This document shows, piece after piece, positions 1 to 9,532 of a DNA stretch of 64,000 nucleotides. This DNA comes from Bryobacteraceae bacterium. GTDB lineage: Bacteria > Acidobacteriota > Terriglobia > Bryobacterales > Bryobacteraceae. The notes beneath the pieces are model-generated. The model worked only from the letters and a program-made list of their open reading frames with translations, searched no databases and was not told where the DNA came from. Every line of letters starts with the position of its first letter. The stretch's first letter is position 1. The position numbers and the translations under genes were made by a program. The DNA is taken from assembly GCA_025055455.1 (NCBI GenBank), contig JANWXD010000001.1, forward strand, positions 124,001-188,000, written 5' to 3'.

Positions 1-183
1 TTCCACGGCGAGCTCACCCGAGGGACGCCGGACGGCCACGGCGTAACTATGCGGGGCACGCATCATCACGCCTTCGATCACCGCCTGGCCGCCGATGAGG
101 GCCTCGCGTTCCTCGTCGGAGGCCGATAGCCACGGCGCTACGTGCGCCTGAAGCGCCAGGCGAACCCAGTAAGTCGACGACAA
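1..183 (-). CDS. DUF1385 (YqhQ-like) family protein, partial: runs off left edge; probable TTG start at 183
   Basis: Reverse strand reads [73 protein letters not shown] is the DUF1385 signature. GAGGAG Shine-Dalgarno-like sequence precedes the TTG. Not in the supplied ORF track. Confidence 0.8.
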   Translation of the reverse strand, partial: MSSTYWVRLALQAHVAPWLSASDEEREALIGGQAVIEGVMMRAPHSYAVAVRRPSGELAVE

Positions 184-237
184 GGGTGGGCTCCTCGCTC
201 TTCAGTATAGCGCGAAGGCCATAACACTTCATAAAAG

Positions 238-1278
238 TTATGGAATTGGGATTTCCAGCACCTGCCTTGTGGGGTCCCAGCCCGTCAACGTGCCGAACTT
301 CGCGCACAGGGCGCGCATGCGGGAGGCGATGCGCGCCGCATCCGCCCCGGAGGCGCGGCGCGATTGTAAGTAGCGAATCAAGATCGGGTGAAGGCGCAGG
401 CCGTGCACGCGCTCCGCGCCGGCCTCGACCACGAAAAGGAACGTTTCGTCGTTGCGCTGGACCTCGTCCACCATGTAGTCGTCCACGAAATCGCCGGCGC
501 TATACAGAATGGGCCGGCCCCGGTAAATTTCGATGCCGCGGAAGACGTGGGCGGAGTGGCCGAAGACAATGTCCGCCCCGGCCTCCACCAGGGCCCGGCC
601 GAAGGGCACGTGCTCGGGCGGCGGCTCGTAGCCCCAGTTGCCGCCCCAGTGGGCCGAGACGACGAGCACGTCGGTTTCCGCATCCGCTCGCCGGACGGCC
701 TCGAGCAAGCGCCGGGCGCGCGCGTCTTTGAGGTCCACCGGGACGTAGCAGGTGCCGGGGCGGTCGCGCTGAGCCTCCCACACCGGCTCGTTATCGGTGA
801 AAGCCAGCAGCCCGACGCGCAGTCCTTTGCTGCTCAGTACGACAGGGGCGCAGGCGGCCCGGTCGTCGCGGCCGGCTCCTGCATAGCGGACGCCGGCCTT
901 CTCCAGCAGGCCGAACATGTCGAGCAGCGCCTCGTAGCCGTAGTCGAGCACGTGGTTGTTGGCGAGCGAGACGGCGTCCATGCCCGCCGCGCGGAGCACG
1001 GCCACGTTCTTAGCGTCGGAGCGGAAGTGAAACACTTTCGGCGTCGCCGTCCAGCGCCGGCCCCGGTCGGAAATGACGCATTCGAGATTGCAGATGCGCA
1101 CGTCCGCCGCCTGAAACAGCGGCAGCGTGTCGCCCCAGGGGTGAGCCGGCGGGCGATACCGGAGCTGCTCGTTCACCAGGCGGCCGAGCATCACGTCGCC
1201 CGCCAGCGCGATCCGGATCGGTTCGGCGCGGAGGAACGCCGCCGAGACGGCGCAGAGCAGAAGCGTCCGCACGTCCAT
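238..1278 (-). CDS. CapA-family (poly-gamma-glutamate synthesis-like) secreted metallophosphatase
   Basis: Signal peptide MDVRTLLLCAVSAAFLRA, then IRIALAGDVMLGR, LECVIS, SLANNHVLDYG and VVSAHWGGNWGYEPPPEH motifs. Confidence 0.85.
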   Translation of the reverse strand: MDVRTLLLCAVSAAFLRAEPIRIALAGDVMLGRLVNEQLRYRPPAHPWGDTLPLFQAADVRICNLECVISDRGRRWTATPKVFHFRSDAKNVAVLRAAGMDAVSLANNHVLDYGYEALLDMFGLLEKAGVRYAGAGRDDRAACAPVVLSSKGLRVGLLAFTDNEPVWEAQRDRPGTCYVPVDLKDARARRLLEAVRRADAETDVLVVSAHWGGNWGYEPPPEHVPFGRALVEAGADIVFGHSAHVFRGIEIYRGRPILYSAGDFVDDYMVDEVQRNDETFLFVVEAGAERVHGLRLHPILIRYLQSRRASGADAARIASRMRALCAKFGTLTGWDPTRQVLEIPIP

Positions 1279-1303
1279 AGGATAACTGCCGGCGCTGGGC
1301 CCG

Positions 1304-3679
1304 CTACCAAGCAACCGACAGCCCCAGCCGCACGAAGCGGGGCGGCTGGAGCGCCACCGGCAGGCGGTCGTTGAAGCGCGGTCCGCTGAGGTCGTCCTCG
1401 CGGAGGCGGCTGGCGCGGTTGAGCACGTTGAAGACATCGGCGATCAACCGCACGCGCGTCCGGCCCCCCGACAGCACCCGACTTAGGCGCAGATCCCAAT
1501 TCAGCAGGTACTGGGTGCGATGCCCGCCCTCGGGACTGCCGCGCGGCGTCGCCATCACGACCAGCGGGCCTTGAGCCAGATCGGCCACGAGCAGGCGCCG
1601 TCCGAACGCCAGCCCGTCGAGGTAGGTGACCATGCTCGCCAGCTCCAATTCGCCCGGCGCTTGCCACCGCACCATCAGGCGGCCACTATAGGCCCGGTCG
1701 AAGAAATTTCGTCCCGTGGCATGGAGCCACGTGTTCGGGTCGTGGAACAACGCGCCGATCACGCCCGAATCGTTTTCCCAGTAGTCGTTGCCCGGACCGG
1801 CCGGCCCGAACGTCTTGAGGGCCAGAAACGACGCCCGCCAGTCGAGGCGTGCGCTTCTTCCTTTCAGTTGTGCCATCAAACCCTTGTTCATCGTGCGAAG
1901 CCCCGGGTTCCGGAGCTCGAAGCGGTCCTGACCGAAGCTGGCGGGATCCTGGTCCCACAGGAGGAGCGCACCATCGTCGAAGGTACCCCTGATGAAGTCC
2001 GGTCCGGGGTCCATGACGAGGCGGGGGCGATAAGCGGCCAACGGCACGCCGACGTTGACGGCAGCCAGGCGATCTTTTTCATCGCGCCGGAACAGCTCGA
2101 GGCGCACCGAAACTCCGCCCGGAAGCGACGCTTCGGCCGCGACGGTGAATTCGTCCACGAACGGGCGCCGCACGCCGGGTACGATGATGGTAAAAGGCGC
2201 ACCGAAACGCCGGAGCAAGTCGCCGCGCTCGTCCGGTTGAAAACGGCCGTCGCGATTGTGATCCCGCCAACGGTACTCGAGCCCGCCGAGCGCCACTGGG
2301 TTGGCAAGCTCCAGATGACGCCCCCCGAGAGTTTGGAAACGGCGCGCGTAGCCGCCACGGAGCGCGAGCCACGGTTGGCCCGGGGGTGTGAGGGCCACGC
2401 CGACGCGGCGAAACAGATTCGTCCAGGAGATGGCGCGGCGTCCGGCCGTGGCGCCGCGCGAGGCATCCAACGATAGGCCCGCCTCGAGGCTCCATCCGCG
2501 ACCTGAGGCGACGCGGTCGTGAATTCCCGCGCCGAGCGAGCGAACGCGCGAGCGCGCCGGCGCCGAGGGGATCCACTCCACGACGAAAGCGGGCGCACCT
2601 TGCGCCGTCACCAGGTGAAACGGCGGACCGCCGGAACGGTTCTCGATTCCCGCCGTCTCCGCCGTCAATGCCGCACGAATGTGATGGATGCGCGCGCGTT
2701 CGGCCTCGTAGCGGGCCACGAAGCTATGCCGGCGCCGCGCGCCGCGCGTCTCGAGCGGCGGGGGCCCCTCCAGCGCACCGTTCGTGAGCTCCCAGCGCGG
2801 GATGGCGGCCACGTGTCCCGCCGCTACCGTTTCGATTCCCGCCCGCGAGAAGCCGTAGCGCAGGGTCAGGTTGCGGCTGCGCCAGCCTACCTGCATCAGA
2901 TCGAGCCGGCGGTCTTCTTGGAGGTCCCGCCACGGGCGGACGGGAGGCGCGTGGCGGCGCGCCGCCAGGCTCTCGGCCGCGTCGGTCAAGGCCCAGCCGG
3001 ACAGGTGCGGGCGCTCGAAGATCGCGAGGATGTCCGCCCGCTGGTCGCGGCCCGCGTGCAGAACCAGACGGCCGCATGCGCCGACGAAGCGCGCGGAGAC
3101 TTCCTCGCCGGGACGGGCCTCGCCGACGGTTTGAGACGACCCGCGGCCCACAGCGGAGAGTGCCAGCGCTGCCCGTTTGCCGAGCGGCCCGGCGGCGTAC
3201 AGCGCCGTCCAGTTGAACCACCGGAAGCGTTCCGCCTGTTGTACGCCGCCTCGATCGGCTCCGGGCGGCAGGTTGTTCCAGGCCAGCGCCCCCGCGGTGG
3301 CGCTCGTCGAAAGTTCGCCACGCCAGCCGCTCTGGGGCGATCGCGCCTTGGCCAGGATCGCCCATCCGTAGACGTCGAGCTCCGATTTGACCTGGGTCTC
3401 GTTCACGAAAAAGGTGTCGCCTGTTAGAAGAGAGAGCCCCGGCCGATGGGGATCCGAGACGTTGAGCTCCTCCAAACGGTGTACGACGCCGGTCCAGCTC
3501 ATGCCATCCTTGGACAGCGCCGCGCGGCGGAGGCCCGCCAGCCCTCCGAAGTCCAGAGGCTCGGTCACGACGGCGGCGTCCTCGCGGAACAGACGTGCGG
3601 GCCCTGTATCCGGGCCCTGCTGTGCAAGCGTTTCGACAGCCGCCAAAGCGAGGGCCACGATGGTTCGCAGGCAGCGCAC
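1304..3679 (-). CDS. TonB-dependent-receptor-like outer-membrane beta-barrel protein
   Basis: Long ORF; GTG start followed by signal peptide (VRCLRTIVALALAAVETLAQQ); barrel-like repeats; terminal RVRLIADVFNVLNRASRL...FVRLGLSVAW typical of an outer-membrane barrel C-terminus. Confidence 0.7.
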   Translation of the reverse strand: MRCLRTIVALALAAVETLAQQGPDTGPARLFREDAAVVTEPLDFGGLAGLRRAALSKDGMSWTGVVHRLEELNVSDPHRPGLSLLTGDTFFVNETQVKSELDVYGWAILAKARSPQSGWRGELSTSATAGALAWNNLPPGADRGGVQQAERFRWFNWTALYAAGPLGKRAALALSAVGRGSSQTVGEARPGEEVSARFVGACGRLVLHAGRDQRADILAIFERPHLSGWALTDAAESLAARRHAPPVRPWRDLQEDRRLDLMQVGWRSRNLTLRYGFSRAGIETVAAGHVAAIPRWELTNGALEGPPPLETRGARRRHSFVARYEAERARIHHIRAALTAETAGIENRSGGPPFHLVTAQGAPAFVVEWIPSAPARSRVRSLGAGIHDRVASGRGWSLEAGLSLDASRGATAGRRAISWTNLFRRVGVALTPPGQPWLALRGGYARRFQTLGGRHLELANPVALGGLEYRWRDHNRDGRFQPDERGDLLRRFGAPFTIIVPGVRRPFVDEFTVAAEASLPGGVSVRLELFRRDEKDRLAAVNVGVPLAAYRPRLVMDPGPDFIRGTFDDGALLLWDQDPASFGQDRFELRNPGLRTMNKGLMAQLKGRSARLDWRASFLALKTFGPAGPGNDYWENDSGVIGALFHDPNTWLHATGRNFFDRAYSGRLMVRWQAPGELELASMVTYLDGLAFGRRLLVADLAQGPLVVMATPRGSPEGGHRTQYLLNWDLRLSRVLSGGRTRVRLIADVFNVLNRASRLREDDLSGPRFNDRLPVALQPPRFVRLGLSVAW

Positions 3680-3686
3680 CCGCTTC

Positions 3687-5375
3687 TTACATGCCCTGCG
3701 CCCGGCCGCCGCGGCGGCCGTCGGACCAGCCCTGCCGCCAGCCGCTGTCTTCGACGAGGATCGCGTGTACATCGCCCTGCGCGCGGAACCGCGGGTTGAT
3801 GGTGTGGCCCCAACTGCGAAGCTTCTCGGCGACTTCGAGCGGCAAGGCGCCGGGTTCGGCATCTACGCGGTCCGGAGTGAACTGGTGGTGGATGCGAGGA
3901 AATTCGATGGCGTCGCGCAGCGACATGCGGTAGTCCACGAGATTGACGATGACCTGAAGCAGGGTGTTCGCGATCGTCATTCCGCCGGGCGAGCCCAAAG
4001 CCACCCAGGGACGGCCGTCGGAGTGCAAGAGGATCACGGGCGCCATGGAGGAGGCCGGCCGTTTGCCCGGGGCGAGGGCGTTGGGCGAGCCGGGCTGCGT
4101 GCTGAAGGAGCTCATGATGTCGTTGAGCAGCACACCGGTGCCGCGCGCGATGACCTGCGAGCCGTAAAAGTCATTCAAGGTATAAGTGTTGGAGACGATG
4201 TTGCCCGCTTTGTCCACCACGCTGAAATGCGTAGTGCTTCCGGATTCCTCGGCCGATGCGGAGGGCGCTTCCCCGAGCTCGGCGAGCGGCGTGGCCCGAT
4301 CCAGGCGAATGCCGGCGGCGAGTTCGGCGGCGTAGTCTTTGCTGGTGAGGCGTTCGACCGGAATCGTGACGAAGGCCGGATCACCAGCATAGCGCGCGCG
4401 GTCCCGATAAGCGCGTTTCATCGCCTCGATCATGAGGTGCCGCGATTCCGCCGAGCCTTCCATGCCGAGACGCATGGGGAAGCGCTCGAGGATGTTGAGC
4501 ATTTCGAGCAACGCCATGCCGCCGGCGCTGGAGGGCGGCATGGTCAGCACCTGGTAGCCGCGGTAGGTGCCCCGCAGCGGAGCGAGCTCGACAGCGCGGT
4601 ATTGCTTGAGATCCTCGAGCGTGATCGTGCCGCCGTTGGCCGCCATGTCCGCCGCGATGCGGCGCGCGGTCTCGCCTTCGTAGAATTCGCGCCAGCCGTT
4701 GCGCTGTAGCCGGCGGATGGTCGCAGCCAGCTCGGGCTGGCGGAGCATCTCGCCTTGCCGCAGGGGGCGGTCGGCGCCGTGCAAAAAGATCCGGGCGGTT
4801 TCGGGGAACCTCTTCATCACCGGAACCTGGAGCGGCAGAATCAACTCCATGCGGTAGGAGACCAGAAAGCCGTGCTCCGCTAGGCGGCGGGCGGGGTCCA
4901 GAACTTCCTGCCAGGAAAGCGATCCGAAGCGGGCGTGCGCCACCGCGAGGCCCGCGACGGTTCCCGGCACGGCCGAGGCCTTGTAGCCCACGCGGGCCTC
5001 CATGCGGTCCTTGAACATTTCCGGGTGCGCGGCCGGTGGCGCCGTTTCGCGGTAATCAATAGCGAGCGTGCGCCCGTCCGCCATGCGGATCAGCATGTAG
5101 CCGCCGCCACCGAGATTGCCGGCCTCCGGATGCACCACCGCGAGGGCGAACGCGATCGCCACGGCGGCGTCCACGGCGTTGCCGCCTTTGCCGAGAATCT
5201 CGATGCCCGCCCGGGTGGCCGGCTCGCTGACGGTGGCGACCATGGCCGTAGGCGCCCGCTCTGGCTGGCTCACCATCGGCCGCGGCGCTTCGATCTGCAG
5301 GCCGCTTTGCGAGACCTCTTGCGCGCGGCTCAGCGCGAACGCAAGGACGAAGACGACGATGACGAGCCGCCTCAT
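3687..5375 (-). CDS. ggt: gamma-glutamyltransferase
   Basis: GGNAVDAAVAIAFALAVVHPEAGNLGGGGYML; catalytic TTHFSVVDKAGNIVSNTYTLND; PASSMAPVILL; signal peptide. Confidence 0.95.
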   Translation of the reverse strand: MRRLVIVVFVLAFALSRAQEVSQSGLQIEAPRPMVSQPERAPTAMVATVSEPATRAGIEILGKGGNAVDAAVAIAFALAVVHPEAGNLGGGGYMLIRMADGRTLAIDYRETAPPAAHPEMFKDRMEARVGYKASAVPGTVAGLAVAHARFGSLSWQEVLDPARRLAEHGFLVSYRMELILPLQVPVMKRFPETARIFLHGADRPLRQGEMLRQPELAATIRRLQRNGWREFYEGETARRIAADMAANGGTITLEDLKQYRAVELAPLRGTYRGYQVLTMPPSSAGGMALLEMLNILERFPMRLGMEGSAESRHLMIEAMKRAYRDRARYAGDPAFVTIPVERLTSKDYAAELAAGIRLDRATPLAELGEAPSASAEESGSTTHFSVVDKAGNIVSNTYTLNDFYGSQVIARGTGVLLNDIMSSFSTQPGSPNALAPGKRPASSMAPVILLHSDGRPWVALGSPGGMTIANTLLQVIVNLVDYRMSLRDAIEFPRIHHQFTPDRVDAEPGALPLEVAEKLRSWGHTINPRFRAQGDVHAILVEDSGWRQGWSDGRRGGRAQGM

Positions 5376-5421
5376 AACGGCCAGTATAAGGGCGCTATAG
5401 TTGGAGACGGAGCGTGCAGTC

Positions 5422-6615
5422 ATGGCGAATCCTCTTTCCTATTTGAGCGAGCAACTGGAGGCGTGGCGCCGGGAAGGCACCTACCAGACATTGAAGCAAC
5501 TGGAGACGGCCTGCGCCCCGGTGGCGCGCTTCGACGGCCGCGAGGTGATCAATCTCGCTTCCAACAACTACCTGGGGCTGACCAACCATCCCAAGCTCGT
5601 CGAGGCGGCGCTCAAGGCCACCCGGGAACTCGGCGTGGGCTCCGGCGCCGTACGTACGATCGCCGGCACCATGGCCATTCACATGGAACTGGAGCGGCGC
5701 ATCGCTCGCTTCAAGAAGACCGAAGCCGCGGTGGTGTTCCAGTCAGGATTCGCCGCCAACGCTGGCACCGTTGCGGCGGTCCTCACGCCGGAGGACCATA
5801 TCATCTCCGACGAGCTCAATCACGCTAGCATCATTGACGGCTGCCGGCTTTCCAAGGCCAAGATCCACATCTTTCCGCACAGGAACGTCAAGGCGGCAGC
5901 GCAGATCCTGGAGGAACTGGACAGTGCGCCGGGGCGCAAGCTGCTGATCACGGACGGCGTCTTTTCCATGGACGGCGACATCGCGCCGTTGCCCGAGCTG
6001 GTCGAGCTGGCCGAACGACACGGAGCCATCATGATGGTGGACGACGCGCACGCCTCCGGCGTGTTGGGGGCGAACGGACGCGGCACGGTAGACCATTTCG
6101 GGATGCACGGCCGGGTCCACATCCAGGTGGGCACGCTTTCGAAGGCCATAGGCGTGCTAGGGGGCTACGTCTGCGGCAGCCGCGACCTGATCGAGTTTTT
6201 GTACCACCGGGCGCGGCCGTTTCTGTTTTCCACCTCGCATCCGCCGGCCGTCGCCGCCGCCTGCTTGGCCGCGTTCGACATCCTCGAGCAAGAGCCCGAG
6301 CGCATCGAGCAGCTTTGGGCGAATACTGCCTACTTCAAGAAGGCGCTCCAGGCGGCGGGTTTCGACACGGGAGCGAGCCAGACGCCGATTACGCCCATCA
6401 TGGTGGGCGAGGCGAGCCGGGCGCACGAGTTTTCCCGGGCGCTGTTCGAGGAAGGCGTCTTCGCTGTCGGCATCGGTTACCCGACCGTTCCCAAGGGTAA
6501 GGCCCGGGTACGCACCATCGTCACCGCCACGCACACGCGAGAGCAGCTGGACCGAGCGGTCGAGGTCCTGGCGCGGGTGGCGCGCCGGATGGGCATCCTG
6601 GGAAAGGCGGCTTGA
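5422..6615 (+). CDS. kbl: glycine C-acetyltransferase / 2-amino-3-ketobutyrate CoA ligase family (AONS family)
   Basis: NLASNNYLGLTNHPKL, GSGAVRTIAGT, FSMDGDIAPLPEL, VDDAHASGVLG, GTLSKAIGVLGGYVCGS. Confidence 0.85.
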   Translation: MANPLSYLSEQLEAWRREGTYQTLKQLETACAPVARFDGREVINLASNNYLGLTNHPKLVEAALKATRELGVGSGAVRTIAGTMAIHMELERRIARFKKTEAAVVFQSGFAANAGTVAAVLTPEDHIISDELNHASIIDGCRLSKAKIHIFPHRNVKAAAQILEELDSAPGRKLLITDGVFSMDGDIAPLPELVELAERHGAIMMVDDAHASGVLGANGRGTVDHFGMHGRVHIQVGTLSKAIGVLGGYVCGSRDLIEFLYHRARPFLFSTSHPPAVAAACLAAFDILEQEPERIEQLWANTAYFKKALQAAGFDTGASQTPITPIMVGEASRAHEFSRALFEEGVFAVGIGYPTVPKGKARVRTIVTATHTREQLDRAVEVLARVARRMGILGKAA

Positions 6616-6632
6616 GCTGCGGTGGGAGGCGA

Positions 6633-7139
6633 CTAGAAGACGCTTTCATCTGCCGAAGGTCCGTAGATGGCCGGCACCGGGATATCATTGAGGCGGAGAT
6701 ACACTCCGAGCTGTGCGCGGTGGTGAATCAAGTGGTTCAGAACGAAGTAGCGCAGCACCCTGTTCCGGGGCAGAGTAAATTGGACGCGGCCGCCGACCAG
6801 CAAGGACCACGGCCGCAACATCTGCTCATCGCTGGCTTCGGCGATTGCCTTTCGCGCGGAGGCGACGCCTTGGTCGAATGCCTCGAGCAGCTCCCGCACG
6901 GAGGTAGCCGGAGGAGGTTGGGGTATAGCTCTGGGCGGCGCCAGATCCAGCGAATCTTGATTGAGGGTCGGTTCCACCCAGCTGGGAATCTCGCTGAGGT
7001 GCTGGGCCAAGCGCCCCAGGGTCATGGATTTTTCGTGGGGCTTCCAGGCGAGTCTGTCGTCGGGCACGCGCTCCAGGGTGCGGCGGGTCGCTTGCATTTC
7101 GTGGTCGAACTCGGGCAATAAAGCTTCGCTGAGGGTCAC
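6633..7139 (-). CDS. DinB family protein (start probably GTG at 7139; ORF extends to an upstream ATG at 7160)
   Basis: LVEHLSEIP-type pattern (RLAQHLSEIPSWVEPTL), VLRYFVLNHLIHHRAQLGVYLRLNDIPVPAIYGPSADE. Confidence 0.8.
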   Translation of the reverse strand: MTLSEALLPEFDHEMQATRRTLERVPDDRLAWKPHEKSMTLGRLAQHLSEIPSWVEPTLNQDSLDLAPPRAIPQPPPATSVRELLEAFDQGVASARKAIAEASDEQMLRPWSLLVGGRVQFTLPRNRVLRYFVLNHLIHHRAQLGVYLRLNDIPVPAIYGPSADESVF

Positions 7140-7228
7140 GGACTCCTCCGATCCCGCCATTATAGTCACCCCGACCCGGAAAGCGTCCCGTTTGCTCGGC
7201 ACCCGGCTCCCAGGCCTGCCGGAACCGC

Positions 7229-8305
7229 TCACCTGGCTAGGGAGGCGCTTTTGCGCAATTCCGCGAACAGGGCGCGGAAACAGGCGGCGGCCTGGTGGGC
7301 CTGAGCGCTCGCCTGGCCTTCGCCGGTATAAGCGCGGAGGAACTGGCCGAAGCCGACCCAGGAGGTTTGCAGCACGCCCAGCACGCGCTTTGCTACCGGC
7401 TCAGGAGCGTTGCGCCTGAGCCAGCGCGCCAACTGGAGCTGGGCCAACGCCACCTCGGCTTTGCGCCAGGGCGAGGAAACGACCTCGAAGCCCAGCGTGG
7501 CGAAGTAGGCCGCTGTCGGAGCTGCGGTGTCATAGTGCCAGTCGCAGATCACGACGTCCTTGGGGATCAGTTCCACGGCGCGGTGGGTGCCGTTCAGACT
7601 GGCCTCCCAGCGTCCCAGGCCCGTGGTTTGACCGTCCAGCAGCCGGTCGCCCCAGATCCACAGCCGACGGCCGCTCTTGGCCAGGTGATCCCGGATGCGG
7701 CGGACTTCGCCTGCGAACAGTTCCGCCTTGTCGCGGCCGCGGCAGCGCGGACAGTCGTCTTCGCCAATCAGGAACACTTCGTCCATCCCCGCATGGAACT
7801 CTGTCGCTTGACAGAGTTCGATCAGCTCGTCCACTAAGTCGAATACGACCTCATGGACTTTCGGATGGAGTGGACAGTAACTGCGGCAGTAAATTCCCTC
7901 GTTGTTCGGATACTTCCCGGGGGTTTCATCGAAGTCCGGATAGGCGCGCAGCAAGGCGAACGTCCTCTCGCGCCAGGACTGGTGGCCGAGGAGATTGATC
8001 TGAGGGACGAGGCGAATGTTCGCGGCGCGGCAGGCCGCTGCCAAGGCGCGCACTTGGTCGCGCGAAAGCGCCTCCGGCTCCCGAATCTCGGGCCGGCGCT
8101 CGAACTCGACGCGGTAGCCGAATTCGATAACCAGCGTGTTGACGCCCTCCTGGGGCAGCGCGTCGCGGATGAAACGGACTGCGGCTTCGACTTCGTCCGG
8201 CCGGGGCGCGCTCAGGTGCAGGCCCCGCACCGGCAATTCCTGAGCGAGCATGGAGACCCCGAGGGCCGCCGCGGCGAGCACCGTTCCAAGTGCCGTACGC
8301 CTCAT
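7229..8305 (-). CDS. glycoside hydrolase family 20-like secreted protein (beta-hexosaminidase TIM-barrel)
   Basis: Signal peptide; RGLHLSAPRPDEVEAAVRFIRDALPQEGVNTLVIEF, RLVPQINLLGHQSW, FHAGMDEVFLIGEDDCPRC. Confidence 0.7.
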   Translation of the reverse strand: MRRTALGTVLAAAALGVSMLAQELPVRGLHLSAPRPDEVEAAVRFIRDALPQEGVNTLVIEFGYRVEFERRPEIREPEALSRDQVRALAAACRAANIRLVPQINLLGHQSWRERTFALLRAYPDFDETPGKYPNNEGIYCRSYCPLHPKVHEVVFDLVDELIELCQATEFHAGMDEVFLIGEDDCPRCRGRDKAELFAGEVRRIRDHLAKSGRRLWIWGDRLLDGQTTGLGRWEASLNGTHRAVELIPKDVVICDWHYDTAAPTAAYFATLGFEVVSSPWRKAEVALAQLQLARWLRRNAPEPVAKRVLGVLQTSWVGFGQFLRAYTGEGQASAQAHQAAACFRALFAELRKSASLAR

Positions 8306-9288
8306 AGCTTCAAGATGTCCTCCTGGTGGGGACGTTCCCAGACGCAGGCCGCGAATTCGCGGACGGTTTCAAAGCCGACGCGCTCATACAACGCCACAGC
8401 GGCTCGGTTGGCTGTGGTCACGCTGAGCGTGATCCGCTGGCAGCCGCGCGCCGCCAGAGCTCGGAGGGAACGGCGCAACAGCTCGTAGCCGACTCCGAGA
8501 CCCTGAAATCGGGGGTCCACGCAGATCTGCGTAATGTGTCCGGCCTCGGCGGAGAGCCGGCTGGCCAGGCAAAGGCCCGCCAGCTGGCCGTTGGAGGCGA
8601 CCGCCACGAAGGAGGCGCCGGGAAGGAACACGCCGCATCCCGGGTATTGAACGACGTTGAACAGGAAGCGCCGGGCGCCCGCGAGGGATCGATACTGGTC
8701 ATTGACGCGGCTGTCAATATGGCCCTGGTAAGCGGCTGTAATCAGGCGCGCGGCGGCCTCTGTGTACTGTTCGTCCCAGGGCAGCAGGTCAAAGCCCCGG
8801 AGAATAGCGGGCGGCAGCCTCACGGCGCAAAGTGCGTCCAAAGCCAGGAACCGCCGTGGGTAACGCGTCACCCAATAGGGCAAAGGGAGAGGGCGATCCA
8901 ACGGCCGACTCAGCAGCAGAAGCTGCGATTCGATGCGGCGCACGCACGGATTGGCAAAGAGGCTTTCCACCGCCGCCGTGAGCAGCAGGTTTTCGTTGTC
9001 CACGCTGCGGCGCTCCCGGAGCAGGTAGAGATCGCCGATCACGGCTTTGCGCGCTTCCGAGACCACGTAGGTATAGCCGGACACTGCGCCAGCGAGCCGG
9101 AGAGCGTAGCCGGCGAGCGCCTGAGAGGCGACGAAGCGCAACACCAAGTCGGCCGAGGGCCGAAAGTCCCAATTCAGGCTCTCGCGCCACTCGGCGACTT
9201 CTTGCTCCAGAACCGGCGCCAACTCCGCGGCAGCCACGGAGCGCAATTCCACCACTTCCCAGGCGGAGACGTTGGGCGCTGCCGCCAT
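8302..9288 (-). CDS. GNAT family N-acetyltransferase
   Basis: C-terminal ITQICVDPRFQGLGVGYELLRRSLRALAARGCQRITLSVTTANRAAVALYERVGFE; 4-nt overlap with the downstream gene. Confidence 0.88.
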   Translation of the reverse strand: MAAAPNVSAWEVVELRSVAAAELAPVLEQEVAEWRESLNWDFRPSADLVLRFVASQALAGYALRLAGAVSGYTYVVSEARKAVIGDLYLLRERRSVDNENLLLTAAVESLFANPCVRRIESQLLLLSRPLDRPLPLPYWVTRYPRRFLALDALCAVRLPPAILRGFDLLPWDEQYTEAAARLITAAYQGHIDSRVNDQYRSLAGARRFLFNVVQYPGCGVFLPGASFVAVASNGQLAGLCLASRLSAEAGHITQICVDPRFQGLGVGYELLRRSLRALAARGCQRITLSVTTANRAAVALYERVGFETVREFAACVWERPHQEDILKL

Positions 9289-9532
9289 AGGGCAATTATA
9301 CGGCCCGACGGCGCTCCAGCCTCACGGATTCGGCACACGGGAGGCGGCGCATCGCCAGTAGAGTGGGGGACCGTGGTGTGGAAAGGGGAAGAGTGGGGAT
9401 TTGCGAGGTGTGTTTCCCTGCGGCGGGACCATGCGCCGTCTCCCTGCTTCGTGCCGAGACTTCCTTTAATGACACTGTGGCGAGAAACGTTTCACTGGGC
9501 GGGCGGACTGGGTGACGGCTTGCGCCGAATTT

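Noticed and set aside
388-4709. Long plus-strand ORFs (388..1374, 1520..2476, 2519..3427, 3387..4709)
   Set aside because: Antisense to capA-like, outer-membrane and ggt genes; compositionally Arg/Ala/Gly/Val-rich with no recognisable motifs
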